From Pelagibaculum spongiae (lineage in GTDB: Bacteria; Pseudomonadota; Gammaproteobacteria; Enterobacterales; Pelagibaculaceae), in assembly GCF_003097315.1 (NCBI RefSeq), contig NZ_QDDL01000005.1, positions 248,001 through 312,000 of the forward strand: a DNA stretch of 64,000 bases, given 5' to 3'. Within the stretch, counting starts at the first letter, position 1, and each line of letters starts with the position of its first letter. Below are positions 63,813 to 64,000 of the stretch, in pieces. The notes beneath the pieces were generated by a model, which saw nothing but the letters and a program-made list of their open reading frames with translations, was not told the DNA's origin and did no database searches. Made by a program: the position numbers and the translations under genes.

Positions 63813-64000
63813 CCTATTCAAAATAGACTACTTAACAAACATCTGCCCAGATAAAAACAAATTAAATAGTGACCGTTGTTTAATAAGTAGCTTTTTGTTT
63901 TGGTTATATTATAACAATATAATTAAATAATTTAATTTAAACAAGTCTCTATAGTTAGATTTGTGGATCAGTTTCAGAAGTTAACTTTTGGATAATCTCT

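Noticed and set aside
1..64000. CRISPR arrays, tRNA or rRNA genes, prophage
   Set aside because: I found no regularly spaced direct repeats, no cloverleaf-like sequence and no phage structural genes by reading; a tRNAscan or phage search was not possible.

Overview
The window reads as chromosome of a moderately AT-rich gammaproteobacterium. Housekeeping genes point that way: rsd, dsbB, tex, glmS, glmU, recC, nudE-cysQ with yrfG, rsgA, psuKG and a lactate locus. I cannot name the species from this window. A marine or host-associated Oceanospirillales-like lineage is my guess, based on the effector-like genes and short interspersed elements. I saw no rRNA, tRNA, CRISPR array, prophage or intact insertion sequence.

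Layout. 1-4.4 kb: FKBP lipoprotein, rsd, dsbB, tex. 4.4-10 kb: AT-rich accessory block with two paralogues carrying an SGHYRP (plant IQM-like) C-terminal domain and a YopT-like (C58) protease candidate. They are separated by two decaying copies of the tex 5' end. 10-18.7 kb: secreted S15-type hydrolase, glmS, glmU, DUF748 protein. 18.7-22.5 kb: secreted triple-repeat protein, CBS-domain protein and an unknown pair joined at a G7 tract. 22.5-34.8 kb: DEAD helicase, membrane proteins, a methyltransferase, broken SDR and Fic genes, an orphan antitoxin, solitary recC, a U32 peptidase fragment and an RNA methyltransferase. 34.9-39.5 kb: degenerate C58-like gene, a MITE-like element, an S51-like protein, a potassium-channel operon and a GlcG protein. 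40-48.9 kb: metallo-beta-lactamase-fold hydrolase, then cargo genes (phosphoesterase-lectin, C58 protease, secreted unknown) separated by copies of the hydrolase 3' end and of cysQ, then cysQ-nudE/yrfG. 49-56.3 kb: lactate oxidation locus. 56.3-64 kb: two related lipoproteins, a ClpP-like lipoprotein, rsgA and psuKG.

How genes work together. The FCD-type regulator, the D-lactate dehydrogenase-like protein and LutABC form a lactate regulon, with two similar FadR-type candidate operators. PsuK and PsuG catabolise pseudouridine. GlmS and GlmU supply UDP-GlcNAc.

The most striking feature is that two unrelated loci (tex; hydrolase-cysQ) show the same architecture: a housekeeping gene end is repeated in increasingly decayed form, and each copy is followed by a different effector-like or secreted gene. 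This suggests serial accretion of cargo genes at homologous anchors. No secretion apparatus is visible in the window, so delivery of the putative effectors is unproven.
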